A DNA stretch of 27,449 nt from an uncultured Clostridia bacterium (lineage in GTDB: Bacteria; Bacillota; Clostridia; UBA1381). The notes beneath the pieces were generated by a model. That model made no database searches. It was not told where the DNA came from and worked only from the letters and a program-made list of their open reading frames with translations. Shown here piece after piece: positions 13,761-21,250 of this stretch (positions are counted from its first letter, which is position 1; each line of letters starts with the position of its first letter). Both the position numbers and the translations under genes were made by a program. The stretch spans positions 1-27,449 of the forward strand of contig CAKSOE010000038.1 in assembly GCA_934476675.1 (NCBI GenBank), written 5' to 3'.

Positions 13761-15179
13761 TTACACAAAAATGTTTCCTTTGAACTCCATACCTGATTTG
13801 TTGGGATATTCTAATGGTTTGTTCTTTTCTCCAACCTCTGATTTGCAACAGTCTTTATATTTCCTTCCACTTCCGCACGGACAATGAGCCTGATTCTTCG
13901 TTTTAGCGTATAAAGCAGGATGCATAACTATACTTTCCCTATCAACTCTTTGTTTGTATCTTTGTGTTTCATAAAGGAAGAGCATTAAGATGTATGCACT
14001 TTGCATCAATTTAACACTTTCAATAGCAACATCCAACAGATATGAAATTTTGTTTTCTCCTGTTGTCTTAACAGTATACTCTATTGTTTGCTGTATCCCT
14101 TTATAATTATAATCATTATGTCCTATTGCATTTCTCATTTCATTTGAATCGCTTGAAATATTAAACGTTTTGGCGAAAAATTCTTCAGATCCCAAATGCT
14201 TTATTCTATTTCCTTTGCTCTGCTTACTAAATTTATCCATATCAAACTTATTAGTGAATAAATTGAAAGCACCTCTGTTTTCTATATTATCTAACCCAAC
14301 AACCAAATCACAACATTCCGCCAAATTTTCATAAGTATCTTGATAAAAACTTTTAATATCCTCGAAAGAACATGTTGTTAATCCCAATGTCTCTTTATCT
14401 ATGGTAGTTGGATCATCATACAGGTTTGCACAAATTGCAGGAATCAAATTCTTTACAATTTTTATATAAGAAAACATTATTTCAAACAACTTAGCTTGGA
14501 TTGTTACAATACGATTTTTTTCATCTAAAAAACTGATATACTCTTTTAATGCTTGTGTATTTAAATGTCGGAAATGATCATTTATTTCAAGCAAAGTTCT
14601 CTTGATTTCCTTTTTCTTGAAAATGCCGCCGCAATCAAAGAAAAACGAATAATACACATAGCGCATAATTTCAAAATCAGAAGAAAGATTATATCCTGCT
14701 CTTTTCGCATCTATTTCGTACTTTTCTTTAATTAGGTCCATTTTACCGTTTAAAAACAAATTATATTTAATTTGCATTGAATCCCATCTTTTTATTAAGT
14801 CAGATGCAAAACAAGCATAATTAATAAAATTATTTTTATCATCCATGCTCATAGCTTCAAAAAATGCAAATACTGGTGATAACCTTGGGGGATTAGAAAG
14901 GTCTTCTTTTGTGCCAGGCAAGAGCTCGATTTTTTTGCATAAAATTTCACCAGAGGCTTCTCCATAGTATTCATAGTTTTGCGGCAAAACTTCTTTACAG
15001 TTTCCAGGAACATAATATGCTTTTCTATTCTCGTTATCAGAAATGAACTCGCCTGTTAATAATGTATTACAATTCCCACAATGAATCCGCACCGGAGTGT
15101 TATAAATATAACCTGCTGGCGTTCTCATACGAGTAACCGTTTCACAGACAGGACACTTTATAAAATAGTTAACCGTCAT
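13761..15179 (-). CDS. Zinc-ribbon/SEC-C protein with HEPN-like motif
   Basis: This 472-residue protein begins with a zinc-ribbon-like fold (C9, C12, C34, C37) and ends with a SEC-C metal-binding motif CPCGSGRKYKDCC (433-445). Between them is a long helical region. At 348-356 the segment MRNAIGHND contains R-N-x3-H, the catalytic pattern of HEPN ribonucleases (R349, H354), so this could be an RNA-cutting toxin or defence protein. That is inference from one short motif plus the helical context. SEC-C tails are common on accessory proteins of unclear function. The ATG at 15179 was chosen because the longer frame to 15335 passes through the promoter and terminator; GGAAGG stands upstream. It is monocistronic, next to the tRNA-Pro junction. 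Confidence 0.75.
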   Translation of the reverse strand: MTVNYFIKCPVCETVTRMRTPAGYIYNTPVRIHCGNCNTLLTGEFISDNENRKAYYVPGNCKEVLPQNYEYYGEASGEILCKKIELLPGTKEDLSNPPRLSPVFAFFEAMSMDDKNNFINYACFASDLIKRWDSMQIKYNLFLNGKMDLIKEKYEIDAKRAGYNLSSDFEIMRYVYYSFFFDCGGIFKKKEIKRTLLEINDHFRHLNTQALKEYISFLDEKNRIVTIQAKLFEIMFSYIKIVKNLIPAICANLYDDPTTIDKETLGLTTCSFEDIKSFYQDTYENLAECCDLVVGLDNIENRGAFNLFTNKFDMDKFSKQSKGNRIKHLGSEEFFAKTFNISSDSNEMRNAIGHNDYNYKGIQQTIEYTVKTTGENKISYLLDVAIESVKLMQSAYILMLFLYETQRYKQRVDRESIVMHPALYAKTKNQAHCPCGSGRKYKDCCKSEVGEKNKPLEYPNKSGMEFKGNIFV

Positions 15180-15203
15180 TCTTTTTACCTTCCTTGTTTC
15201 CCC

Positions 15204-15232
15204 ATTATATAACAAAACCAAACAATATGCAA
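15204..15232 (-). promoter_or_regulatory. Promoter of the SEC-C/HEPN-like gene
   Basis: On the minus strand TTGCAT (15227-15232) and TATAAT (15204-15209) are 17 bp apart, 25 nt before the start codon. This supports independent transcription from the upstream gene, which ends in its own terminator. Confidence 0.7.
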
Positions 15233-15235
15233 ACA

Positions 15236-15266
15236 AACACCGCCACGGAATGTCCATGGCGGTGTT
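15236..15266 (-). terminator. Terminator after the arm-binding-domain protein
   Basis: AACACCGCCA and TGGCGGTGTT form a perfect 10-bp stem, followed on the minus strand by TTGTTTGC. It lies directly after the TGA at 15274. Confidence 0.75.
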
Positions 15267-15273
15267 CGTTGTG

Positions 15274-15576
15274 TCAACCGTCTTGTTCGGTGCTCCCAGT
15301 TTTGAGCCGTTCTTTTTCTGCGGCAATTTCGGCATTCTTTTGTTTAATCATCTCGGCAAGCTTTTCTTCGCATTCTTCTCTTGTGTCGGCGTAGATATTG
15401 AACTTTTTGCGTTTGCCGTTCGGCAATTTCGGAGAATAGCTGCCTTCCCATTTCTTTTTGCCGATTCTAAATATGCACCCCGTTTCGGGGCGGCGTATCT
15501 TCGGCTGTTTCGGCTCAAATTTCGCTCTTACGGGCGTTTCCGGCGCTCTGTCGGGCGTTTGCCAGTCCTCGCCCAA
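15274..15576 (-). CDS. Short protein resembling an integrase arm-binding (AP2-like) domain
   Basis: The C-terminal 60 residues contain a KKWEGSYSPKLPNGKRKKF strand pattern followed by the helix ADTREECEEKLAEMI. This is the shape of the AP2-like N-terminal DNA-binding domain of tyrosine recombinases, found alone in many clostridial elements. No catalytic recombinase domain follows. The 5' end is uncertain: the frame stays open to a TTG at 15651, but that part overlaps the out-of-frame tail of the GNAT gene, whose restored stop is at 15584. The TTG at 15576 with GAGGG a few bases upstream is preferred. It may be a truncated integrase or a small accessory protein. Confidence 0.55.
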   Translation of the reverse strand: MGEDWQTPDRAPETPVRAKFEPKQPKIRRPETGCIFRIGKKKWEGSYSPKLPNGKRKKFNIYADTREECEEKLAEMIKQKNAEIAAEKERLKTGSTEQDG

Positions 15577-15583
15577 AGTACCC

Positions 15584-16002
15584 TCATTTCCTGCCGAAAC
15601 CCCGTTCGATTTCGTCGGCGGCGCTGTCAAAGCCCTCGCACCGGATTTCAAAACCTTCTCTTTTATAAAAATTTATTGCGCGTGCGTTTTTTGATATACA
15701 TTCAGTGACAGCTCGTTGTTTTTGCTTTTTATATAATCCAGCAGAAGCTTGCCGATGCCGTGCGACTGCGCTTCGCTACAAACAAAAATGCCTTCAATAT
15801 GGTTTTCGCATAATCCTATAAAGCCATGTATTTCTCGGACGCTTTCGTATACATAGACTTCTGCCTGCGGAAGCATTTCTTTAACCGCTTCAAAATTGCT
15901 CTTCCAATATTGCTCGTGGATAAAGCTGTGCGCCGAGAGGTTTGTTTTCAACCATATATCGGCAACCCTGTCAATATCGGATTTTTGTAATTTTCTAATC
16001 AT
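15584..16002 (-). pseudogene. GNAT N-acetyltransferase broken in a poly-A run
   Basis: The first 100 or so residues are a typical GNAT fold, with the acetyl-CoA loop AQSHGIGKLLLDYI. After LSLNVYQK the frame hits a stop (THAQ, TAA at 15673). Adding one A to the run of six A (15687-15692) gives NARAINFYKREGFEIR, the standard GNAT C-terminal motif with the conserved FYKREGF, and a stop at 15584. So one base is missing, or the frame is restored by slippage. GGGAG stands six nucleotides before the ATG at 16002. Full length would be about 140 residues, normal for the family. Substrate is unknown. Confidence 0.85.
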
Positions 16003-16117
16003 ATACAGCTCCCGGATTTAAATTAAAACGGGCCGAAGTTGAATGAAATAATTTAAATGTGACCCTCTTAGGCTTAAAAAGTATGGATAACCCCTTTTTG
16101 CGCTGCGGACTTACAAA

Positions 16118-16552
16118 TTATGAGTTTGCTTTTTTCCACACGTCAATCGCTATAAACAGCTGCTCTCCCAAAGCTCGGCTGACCGTTCCGTAAACAGCAT
16201 CTTTCAGAAGCTTTTTGTTCACTCTTTTTGGGAGATACCCGAGTTTTCGCCCTTCTTTATCAAGAACAAGAACGGCGTTTTTGTCATATGTATTTTCAGG
16301 CTCCGGCAAAAACGTCACAATGTCGCCATCTTTCACGCTTTGAACGGTGTCTTTATCGGAATATTTGCTTCCCGCAACAGGAGTATTCGTAACAAAAATA
16401 TCGTTCTCGTTTTGCGGCGTTGTGGTCGGCTGCGGTGCTTTGTAAATAAATGACGGCGCAGAATCAACTTCTGCCACGCCGAGCATATTCATAAGAAACA
16501 TAATTCTTCTTTCGGCTTCTTTGAGGCGGTTCTCCAAATCCGAAATTTTCAC
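16118..16552 (-). CDS. HIRAN-domain protein, start uncertain
   Basis: Residues 52-120 (FVTNTPVAGSKYSDKDTVQS to DKNAVLVLDKEGRKLGYLP) form a HIRAN domain, a small DNA-end or stalled-fork binding fold. The preceding ISDLENRLKEAERRIMFLMN is a short coiled coil. The GTG at 16552 has no ribosome site. The frame stays open, with acidic, protein-like sequence (LRCIYADDGNEIAPVN), back to 16768 without any ATG, GTG or TTG. The true start may therefore be upstream with a frameshift near 16765, where GTG and ATG codons exist in the next frame. The function in this bacterium is unknown. Confidence 0.7.
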   Translation of the reverse strand: MKISDLENRLKEAERRIMFLMNMLGVAEVDSAPSFIYKAPQPTTTPQNENDIFVTNTPVAGSKYSDKDTVQSVKDGDIVTFLPEPENTYDKNAVLVLDKEGRKLGYLPKRVNKKLLKDAVYGTVSRALGEQLFIAIDVWKKANS

Positions 16553-16775
16553 AGCAAGGGACAGCGGAATGTCACGCTCCGCTTCAGAACCTCCGTCATC
16601 TTCAAAGTCGCCGTTTTTTTCGTCGGCGGCAGATTTTGCGGCTTCTGCTTTTTTATCGTCGCTCTTTTTATTGTCTGTCGAATTTACCGGCGCAATTTCG
16701 TTGCCGTCGTCGGCATAAATGCATCTGAGCGTACCGTCGGCGATTTCCGCATTCTTTTCACATCGCGTTCACCGT

Positions 16776-17732
16776 TCAACGTCCGACGGCAACAGCCCCG
16801 CGCTCGCAGCGGTTTCCCCAGCTGTCAACGAGGGAGCCTTCCTTGTAAACACATATTACCTCGCAGTTGTTTGCGCATTTGCCGCAGCTCTTGCCGGTAA
16901 TTTTGAAATCCACGTCGGTTATGCCGAAATCGAAGGGGCGAATCACGCCCGAGCGCTTGGCGAGCAGAGCCACTCCGTAGGCGCCTGCCAGATGCCCGTT
17001 TTTATCGACGATTATATCGTATCCTGTTTCACTTTCGAATGCCTTTACGACGCCGATGTTTTTGCTGACACCGCCCTGAAAGACAACGGGAGGCTCGATT
17101 TTTTTACCCTTGGCAACGTTGTTCAGATAATTCAGCACAATGGCACGGCAAAGCCCCGCCGCAATATCCTCCTTGCTGCACCCGATTTGCAGCTTGTGTA
17201 CAAGGTCGGATTCCGCAAACACCGTGCAGCGTGCGGCTATCGGCGTGGGATCCGTGGATTTCAGTGCTGTTTCGCCGAAGTCCTCAACGGCGATATCAAG
17301 CCGCGCCGCCTGATTGGAGATAAATGCGCCCGTGCCGGCTGCGCAGAGAGTGTTCATTGCGTAATCGGTCACGACACCGCCGCGGAGAATGATGATTTTG
17401 GAATCCTGCCCGCCGATTTCGAATATCGTTCTTACATCGGGATGGATGTTAGTTGTTCCTACTGCGTGAGCGGTGATTTCGTTCTTTACCACTGCGGCGT
17501 TCAGCACAGCTCCGATGAGCTTTCTTGCACTGCCGGTAGTGCCGACGGCGGCAATTCGGTAGTTCTCGGCGTCGAATTGCGCCTCCAGAAGACGAAGCAG
17601 CTTTTTCACCGCCTCCAGCGGATTTCCCTTAGTGTAAATGTATTCCCCGCAAAGCAGGTTGTCGTTCTCATCAATGATTGTTCCTTTTGTTGAGATGGAA
17701 CCGACATCGATTCCCATGAACGCATTTTTCAT
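16776..17732 (-). CDS. Acyl-CoA dehydratase activase (BadF/HgdC-type ATPase)
   Basis: This 318-residue ASKHA-fold ATPase belongs to the activators of 2-hydroxyacyl-CoA dehydratases, which couple ATP hydrolysis to single-electron transfer. Visible are the phosphate loop GIDVGSISTKG (7-17), GGQDSK (107-112), C130 in LCAAGTGAF and C169 in RCTVFAES, the two cysteines that hold the shared [4Fe-4S] cluster of the dimer. An extra C-terminal cysteine cluster (C283, C286, C290, C294, C309) may carry another metal site. The ATG at 17732 overlaps the upstream stop by 4 nt. The third gene of the operon, it likely delivers electrons to the two upstream-encoded proteins; their substrate is not known. Confidence 0.92.
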   Translation of the reverse strand: MKNAFMGIDVGSISTKGTIIDENDNLLCGEYIYTKGNPLEAVKKLLRLLEAQFDAENYRIAAVGTTGSARKLIGAVLNAAVVKNEITAHAVGTTNIHPDVRTIFEIGGQDSKIIILRGGVVTDYAMNTLCAAGTGAFISNQAARLDIAVEDFGETALKSTDPTPIAARCTVFAESDLVHKLQIGCSKEDIAAGLCRAIVLNYLNNVAKGKKIEPPVVFQGGVSKNIGVVKAFESETGYDIIVDKNGHLAGAYGVALLAKRSGVIRPFDFGITDVDFKITGKSCGKCANNCEVICVYKEGSLVDSWGNRCERGAVAVGR

Positions 17733-18832
17733 TTTTTCTTCCTCTTTTCATTTTCCTTCTTCATCTTTATCATATCGTAAAATGCCTCCAGCCGTGTTTC
17801 GATTCCGGTATCGGCATTTTGACAGTCAAAGCTGAAAAACAGAATAGGCACGTTATAATCGGAGCTTATGTTCCGCAGCACGGGCATAGCGTCGATTTCC
17901 GGAGTGCAGCCGAAGGATTTCAGGTGAATGATCCCGTCAAAGCCACGTTTTGCACAGTCAAGAGCAAAGCCGATGTTGGACGTGGTGGTAACACCCATGT
18001 CATACTTTACATAATCACGAATGACTTTGCGCCGTTTCGGAGCCGAGTAATGCACCAGCGTGTTGGAAACATTCATCCATCTCTCAACGCACATGCCGTA
18101 TTTTGCCATTTTCTTTTCGATGTTGTGGCTGCTGTAATCGTCCATTACCGTATAGTATTCGCCGATTATTGCGATGCGAATGGGATCCTCCGGCATGTCG
18201 ACGGGTATCGCCGCCATCTCTTTTTTTGTTTGATTATAAATTCGCATTACCGAGAAAACATTGTTTTTCGAGTTTCTCAGGCTGTTCAGGAATCTTCCGA
18301 ATGCCCGGTCGTAATCTCCGTCGTTAAGCTCAAAACCCACGTTTTTGTTCAGTGTTGCCTGTGTTCGGTCAAGAGCCTCAAGCATGGCAAGCACCGTAAT
18401 GCCCGTATGAAGAACCTTTGGCAGTGAGCAGCACGGATTAAGCTGCTTGAGCAGAGAGATAAAGGTCTTGGGATTATTACGGTCGGCATTCGCGAGATTG
18501 ACGAAGTTTATATCATATCCGAGATCGCTGAGGATTTTTTTCTGCAGCGAGCCGTAATACTTTAAGCGGCATGCCACTACGCCGCCCACCTGCACGATGG
18601 TATCGGCACCTGCCTCGATTGCCTCCAGAAAGCAGCCGAGAGTGAATTTGAAGGGCGAGCATACAAAATCGGGACTGTTGCGGTTGCCAAGCTCCATGGT
18701 GCGTTTGGTAATGGCAGGCGGCGCCACATAGTCCTGTTCCACGCCGTGTCGGATAAAATATTCGAACAGTACGTTATAATGTCCGAATTGAGAAAAAGAT
18801 ACTTTCTTTTTTGCCGTGTCTTTATTTTTCAT
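17729..18832 (-). CDS. DUF2229/HgdB-like dehydratase-related protein
   Basis: This 367-residue protein belongs to the activase-associated group related to 2-hydroxyacyl-CoA dehydratase subunits. Typical patterns are VCSPFKFTLGCFLEAIEAGA (C and substrate pocket region), a GGVVACRLKYYG segment, IIGEYYTVMDDYSS, IIHLKSFGCTPEIDAMPVL and FFSFDCQNADTGIETRLEAF. The conserved cysteines probably bind an Fe-S cluster. The ATG at 18832 overlaps the upstream stop (ATGA) with GGGGGTGG before it; the longer frame to 18856 is less likely. In many genomes this module is fused into one large protein of about 1,400 residues; here it is split in three genes. The substrate is unknown. Confidence 0.85.
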   Translation of the reverse strand: MKNKDTAKKKVSFSQFGHYNVLFEYFIRHGVEQDYVAPPAITKRTMELGNRNSPDFVCSPFKFTLGCFLEAIEAGADTIVQVGGVVACRLKYYGSLQKKILSDLGYDINFVNLANADRNNPKTFISLLKQLNPCCSLPKVLHTGITVLAMLEALDRTQATLNKNVGFELNDGDYDRAFGRFLNSLRNSKNNVFSVMRIYNQTKKEMAAIPVDMPEDPIRIAIIGEYYTVMDDYSSHNIEKKMAKYGMCVERWMNVSNTLVHYSAPKRRKVIRDYVKYDMGVTTTSNIGFALDCAKRGFDGIIHLKSFGCTPEIDAMPVLRNISSDYNVPILFFSFDCQNADTGIETRLEAFYDMIKMKKENEKRKKK

Positions 18833-19773
18833 TGCCGTGCCACCCCCGCATTCCAAAAGCTCAGGACGTCAATAAAGCTTTCGATTCGTGTCTCAACTCC
18901 CGCCATTCCGTCCTGACCGTCGAGCAGCAGATACAAAACAGGCAAATCGTCGATCTCCCGCTTGATTACATCGTTTACGATGGAATCCGGTCCGCACGGA
19001 AATCCGGTAAGAAGGACGATGCCGTCTACACGGCCCTTATACCGCACGATTCCGCCGAGCAGCTCGCGGCTGACTATCCACGGAAGCGTGCCGTCGGACA
19101 GCTTCAGAAAATCGTTCTGCGCTTTCTTTCGGTCGGTAAGATTCGCGTCGATAACCGTAACGCCGTATCCGTTTAGCGCACGAAGAATGGGTTTTCCGAT
19201 ATAATCGTCGTGAATGCAGTAATCATGCCCGACCAACAGTATTTTTTTGCCGTTTCCGTCGGCAAGACGCTCCGCTTCTTTTACCTTGTCCGCAAATGCG
19301 CGCTCCGAAAGCTCCTTTGCCGTACGGTATGCCTCGCGAACCTGCTTTTTGCTTTTATTGAGTGCCTCAGCCATGCTTAAAAAGGCGGTTTCCTCATCTC
19401 CGGCGTGCTTCATGTCCTGCGTTCCGGAGAAGTCAATTGCATAGGTGAGTATCTGCGGCGAACGATCTCTAAACAGATTTGCCGTCATAGCCGGAAAAGC
19501 ACGGAAACGCGTACAGTTAATTCCGTATTCCCCGAAATTGGAAAGCCACGGAATGAAAAGGCAGTCGCATTTATCTAAAAGATAACTCACATGACCCATA
19601 TAAACTTTTGAAGCAAGGCAGCTCTCGTCCGCCATGATTGCCGAGCCGTGTTCCAAAATACTTTTGTTTGTTTCGGGACTTAAAACATATTCGATTCCAA
19701 GCGCTTTGAAGAATTCCTCCCACAAAACGCCGTAACGGTAGTACATACCCGCTCTCGGGATTCCGATTTTCAT
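18829..19773 (-). CDS. DUF2229-type activase-associated protein
   Basis: The 314-residue product starts MKIGIPRAGMYYRYGVLWEE, the hallmark of DUF2229, and continues with DESCLASKVYMGHVSYLL, PWLSNFGEYGINCTRFRAFP and GFPCGPDSIVNDV, each with a conserved cysteine. It ends with LDGQDGMAGVETRIESFID, parallel to the end of its neighbour, so the two are probably distant paralogues that form a heterodimer. It is the first gene of the three-gene operon. AAGGAG lies six nucleotides before the ATG at 19773. Expression likely starts at the TTGCTT/TATAAT promoter and is controlled by the divergent TetR regulator. Confidence 0.88.
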   Translation of the reverse strand: MKIGIPRAGMYYRYGVLWEEFFKALGIEYVLSPETNKSILEHGSAIMADESCLASKVYMGHVSYLLDKCDCLFIPWLSNFGEYGINCTRFRAFPAMTANLFRDRSPQILTYAIDFSGTQDMKHAGDEETAFLSMAEALNKSKKQVREAYRTAKELSERAFADKVKEAERLADGNGKKILLVGHDYCIHDDYIGKPILRALNGYGVTVIDANLTDRKKAQNDFLKLSDGTLPWIVSRELLGGIVRYKGRVDGIVLLTGFPCGPDSIVNDVIKREIDDLPVLYLLLDGQDGMAGVETRIESFIDVLSFWNAGVARQ

Positions 19774-19867
19774 TTTTTACTCCTTAATTTATCCAACATA
19801 TCATAGAACCGCGAAGCGGTATTTTACACAAATTATTTTAACGTTGGATAACGTCTGCAAAAATATA

Positions 19868-19896
19868 TTGACACAGACCGTTGTTCCAATTATACT
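19868..19896 (+). promoter_or_regulatory. Promoter of the TetR regulator gene
   Basis: TTGACA (19868-19873) and TATACT (19891-19896) are separated by 17 bp, a near-consensus promoter about 100 nt before the tetR-type start codon. Confidence 0.85.
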
Positions 19897-19917
19897 AAAA
19901 GTGATTAAAGAAAGCAA
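19889..19917 (-). promoter_or_regulatory. Promoter of the activase operon
   Basis: On the minus strand TTGCTT (19912-19917) and TATAAT (19889-19894) are 17 bp apart. Its -10 box overlaps the -10 box of the opposite promoter, so only one polymerase can open this DNA at a time. Confidence 0.7.
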
Positions 19918-19995
19918 CCGTTATCTTTGCAAGAAAACATTGGATATCCAACAGTGAAATATAAACTTATCGGATGAGAAAGTGAGAAAGAAAAA

Positions 19996-20628
19996 ATGTC
20001 GGATTATTATTCCAAAAGCAAGCAGCGCAAGCCGTTGAACACGGGGGACAAAAGAATCAGAAAAACAAAGCAGGCTATCCGCAACGCATTGTTTCAGATA
20101 ATGGAGGAAAAGAGCATAGATAAAATTACGGTCGCGGAGATTGTGCAAAAAGCGGATATCAACCGCTCAACATTTTATTTTTACTACGAGGATATCAACG
20201 ATCTCTTGCGGCAGACCGAAAATGAAGTTTTTGAAACCTTCGTGCGGAGCATTGTTTTGACAAGCTTTTCTTTTTCAAAAAAGGAGGAATTCGTGCAGTA
20301 CCTGACAAAATACATGGAGTTTTGCCGGCAAAACTATATTGTGTGTAAATTTGTCATGGCAAACGCCTGCAACAACGAACTTGCCAATAAGATCCGAAGC
20401 GAACTGAAGAAAACGATTCCGAATTCAAGAACCTTGTATGATGAAAACGATCCGAGGTTTTATCTTACCACATTCGCGATTTCAGCTTTTCTTTTTGCGA
20501 TTCTGGAATGGATGGACGACGGCATGCGCATCGCTCCCGCGGCCATGGCGGAATTTCTGACAGAGACGTATCTGAGCGGTGCAATATTTATAAAAAAAAG
20601 CAAAAAAAATTATGCGGCTGCGTTATAA
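19996..20628 (+). CDS. TetR/AcrR-family regulator
   Basis: This 210-residue protein has the TetR layout: N-terminal HTH at about residues 42-66 (KITVAEIVQKADINRSTFYF, then YYEDINDLL), then a helical ligand/dimer domain. The C-terminus ends in a long helix and a Lys-rich tail. It is divergent from the activase operon and shares its promoter region, so it probably controls that operon and itself through the GTTGGATA-type sites. The ligand is unknown; a metabolite of the dehydratase pathway is a reasonable guess. The ribosome site is weak (GAGAAAG), so expression may be low. Length and motif order are normal for the family. Confidence 0.9.
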   Translation: MSDYYSKSKQRKPLNTGDKRIRKTKQAIRNALFQIMEEKSIDKITVAEIVQKADINRSTFYFYYEDINDLLRQTENEVFETFVRSIVLTSFSFSKKEEFVQYLTKYMEFCRQNYIVCKFVMANACNNELANKIRSELKKTIPNSRTLYDENDPRFYLTTFAISAFLFAILEWMDDGMRIAPAAMAEFLTETYLSGAIFIKKSKKNYAAAL

Positions 20629-20756
20629 GCCTGCCCTCCGCTGCCGTTTTTATGGTGATTTGCTCCTGATTATGCCGTATAATATTTTAACTTATATAAT
20701 ATTCTGATAATATCCTGTTGTCGAAAAGACAAATTTTTTTGAGAGAGGAAGAACAT

Positions 20757-21134
20757 ATGAGGAAGTTTATAATCGGCACCGACTGGTGGACGGACTGCGA
20801 CGATGCGGTCGCTTTGGCATTGGCGGCAAAGTCCGCGGCAATGAATTTAAGATGCGACGACAGCTTTGTTCAGAATGACGGCTGGTACGCCGCCGCGGAA
20901 CGTTATGAGGATTTTTTGCGCCGCCACAGAGGACTGCATGTTCTTTTTTTAGAGCTTGGCGTCGGAATGAACACCCCCGCAATAATCAAATACCCGTTTT
21001 GGCAGATGACAGCAAAAAATCCCAAGGCTGTCTACGCCTGCATAAATTACGGACAGGCGTTTTGCCCTGAGGAAATAAAAAGACAGTCAGTCTGTATAGA
21101 CGCGAATATTGCGGAAGTATTGAAAAAACTGTAA
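20757..21134 (+). pseudogene. In-frame chimera: nucleoside-hydrolase start, sirtuin-like tail
   Basis: Residues 1-27 (MRKFIIGTDWWTDCDDAVAL ...) match the N-terminus of nucleoside hydrolase-type proteins, including the metal-binding Asp pattern. From about residue 28 (MNLRCDDSFVQNDGWYAAAERYEDF then LGVGMNTPAIIKYPFW) the sequence matches the C-terminal part of SIR2-family deacylases that accompany macrodomains (SirTM-like). Neither half has its complete active site: the hydrolase lacks most of its fold, and the sirtuin tail lacks the Rossmann core and the catalytic His. A deletion joining two genes in frame explains this. The ATG at 20757 has AGAGGAAG upstream. The product, 125 residues, may still be made but is unlikely to be an enzyme. 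Confidence 0.78.
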
Positions 21135-21139
21135 AAAAC

Positions 21140-21173
21140 AAAAGCACAGCTTCGCGTTAAAAGCTGTGCTTTT
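21140..21173 (+). terminator. Terminator after the chimeric gene
   Basis: AAAAGCACAGCTT and AAGCTGTGCTTTT form a perfect 13-bp stem with an 8-nt loop, ending in T-rich sequence. Confidence 0.9.
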
Positions 21174-21203
21174 AATCTATGAATATAAGAGCGGCATTGC
21201 TTA

Positions 21204-21232
21204 TTGATTATTACTTTGTGTAATGATATAAT
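21204..21232 (+). promoter_or_regulatory. Promoter of ogt
   Basis: TTGATT (21204-21209) and TATAAT (21227-21232) with 17-bp spacing lie just before the ribosome site and start at 21251, leaving a very short leader. Confidence 0.7.
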
Positions 21233-21250
21233 TTGCTTGAGGTGCAGGCA

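Larger units (their letters stand above)
19788..19951. promoter_or_regulatory. Operator half-sites of the GTTGGATA type
   Basis: Three related sites lie in the divergent intergenic region: minus-strand GTTGGATAA at 19789-19797, plus-strand ACGTTGGATAACGT at 19841-19854 with inverted ends, and the perfect palindrome TTGGATATCCAA at 19940-19951. They flank both promoters and are the probable binding sites of the TetR protein. A hairpin ACCGC-GAA-GCGGT lies at 19808-19820 in the leader of the minus-strand operon. Confidence 0.65.

Noticed and set aside
15651..15651. TTG at 15651 as start of the arm-binding-domain protein
   Set aside because: That stretch encodes the conserved GNAT C-terminus in another frame, so the shared DNA belongs to the GNAT gene; a TTG at 15576 is more likely.
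16719..17693. 324-residue plus-strand frame
   Set aside because: It lies antisense to the activase gene, whose minus-strand product has all family motifs; the plus frame has no ribosome site or recognisable domain.
17819..18427. 202-residue plus-strand frame
   Set aside because: Antisense shadow of the DUF2229/HgdB-like gene.
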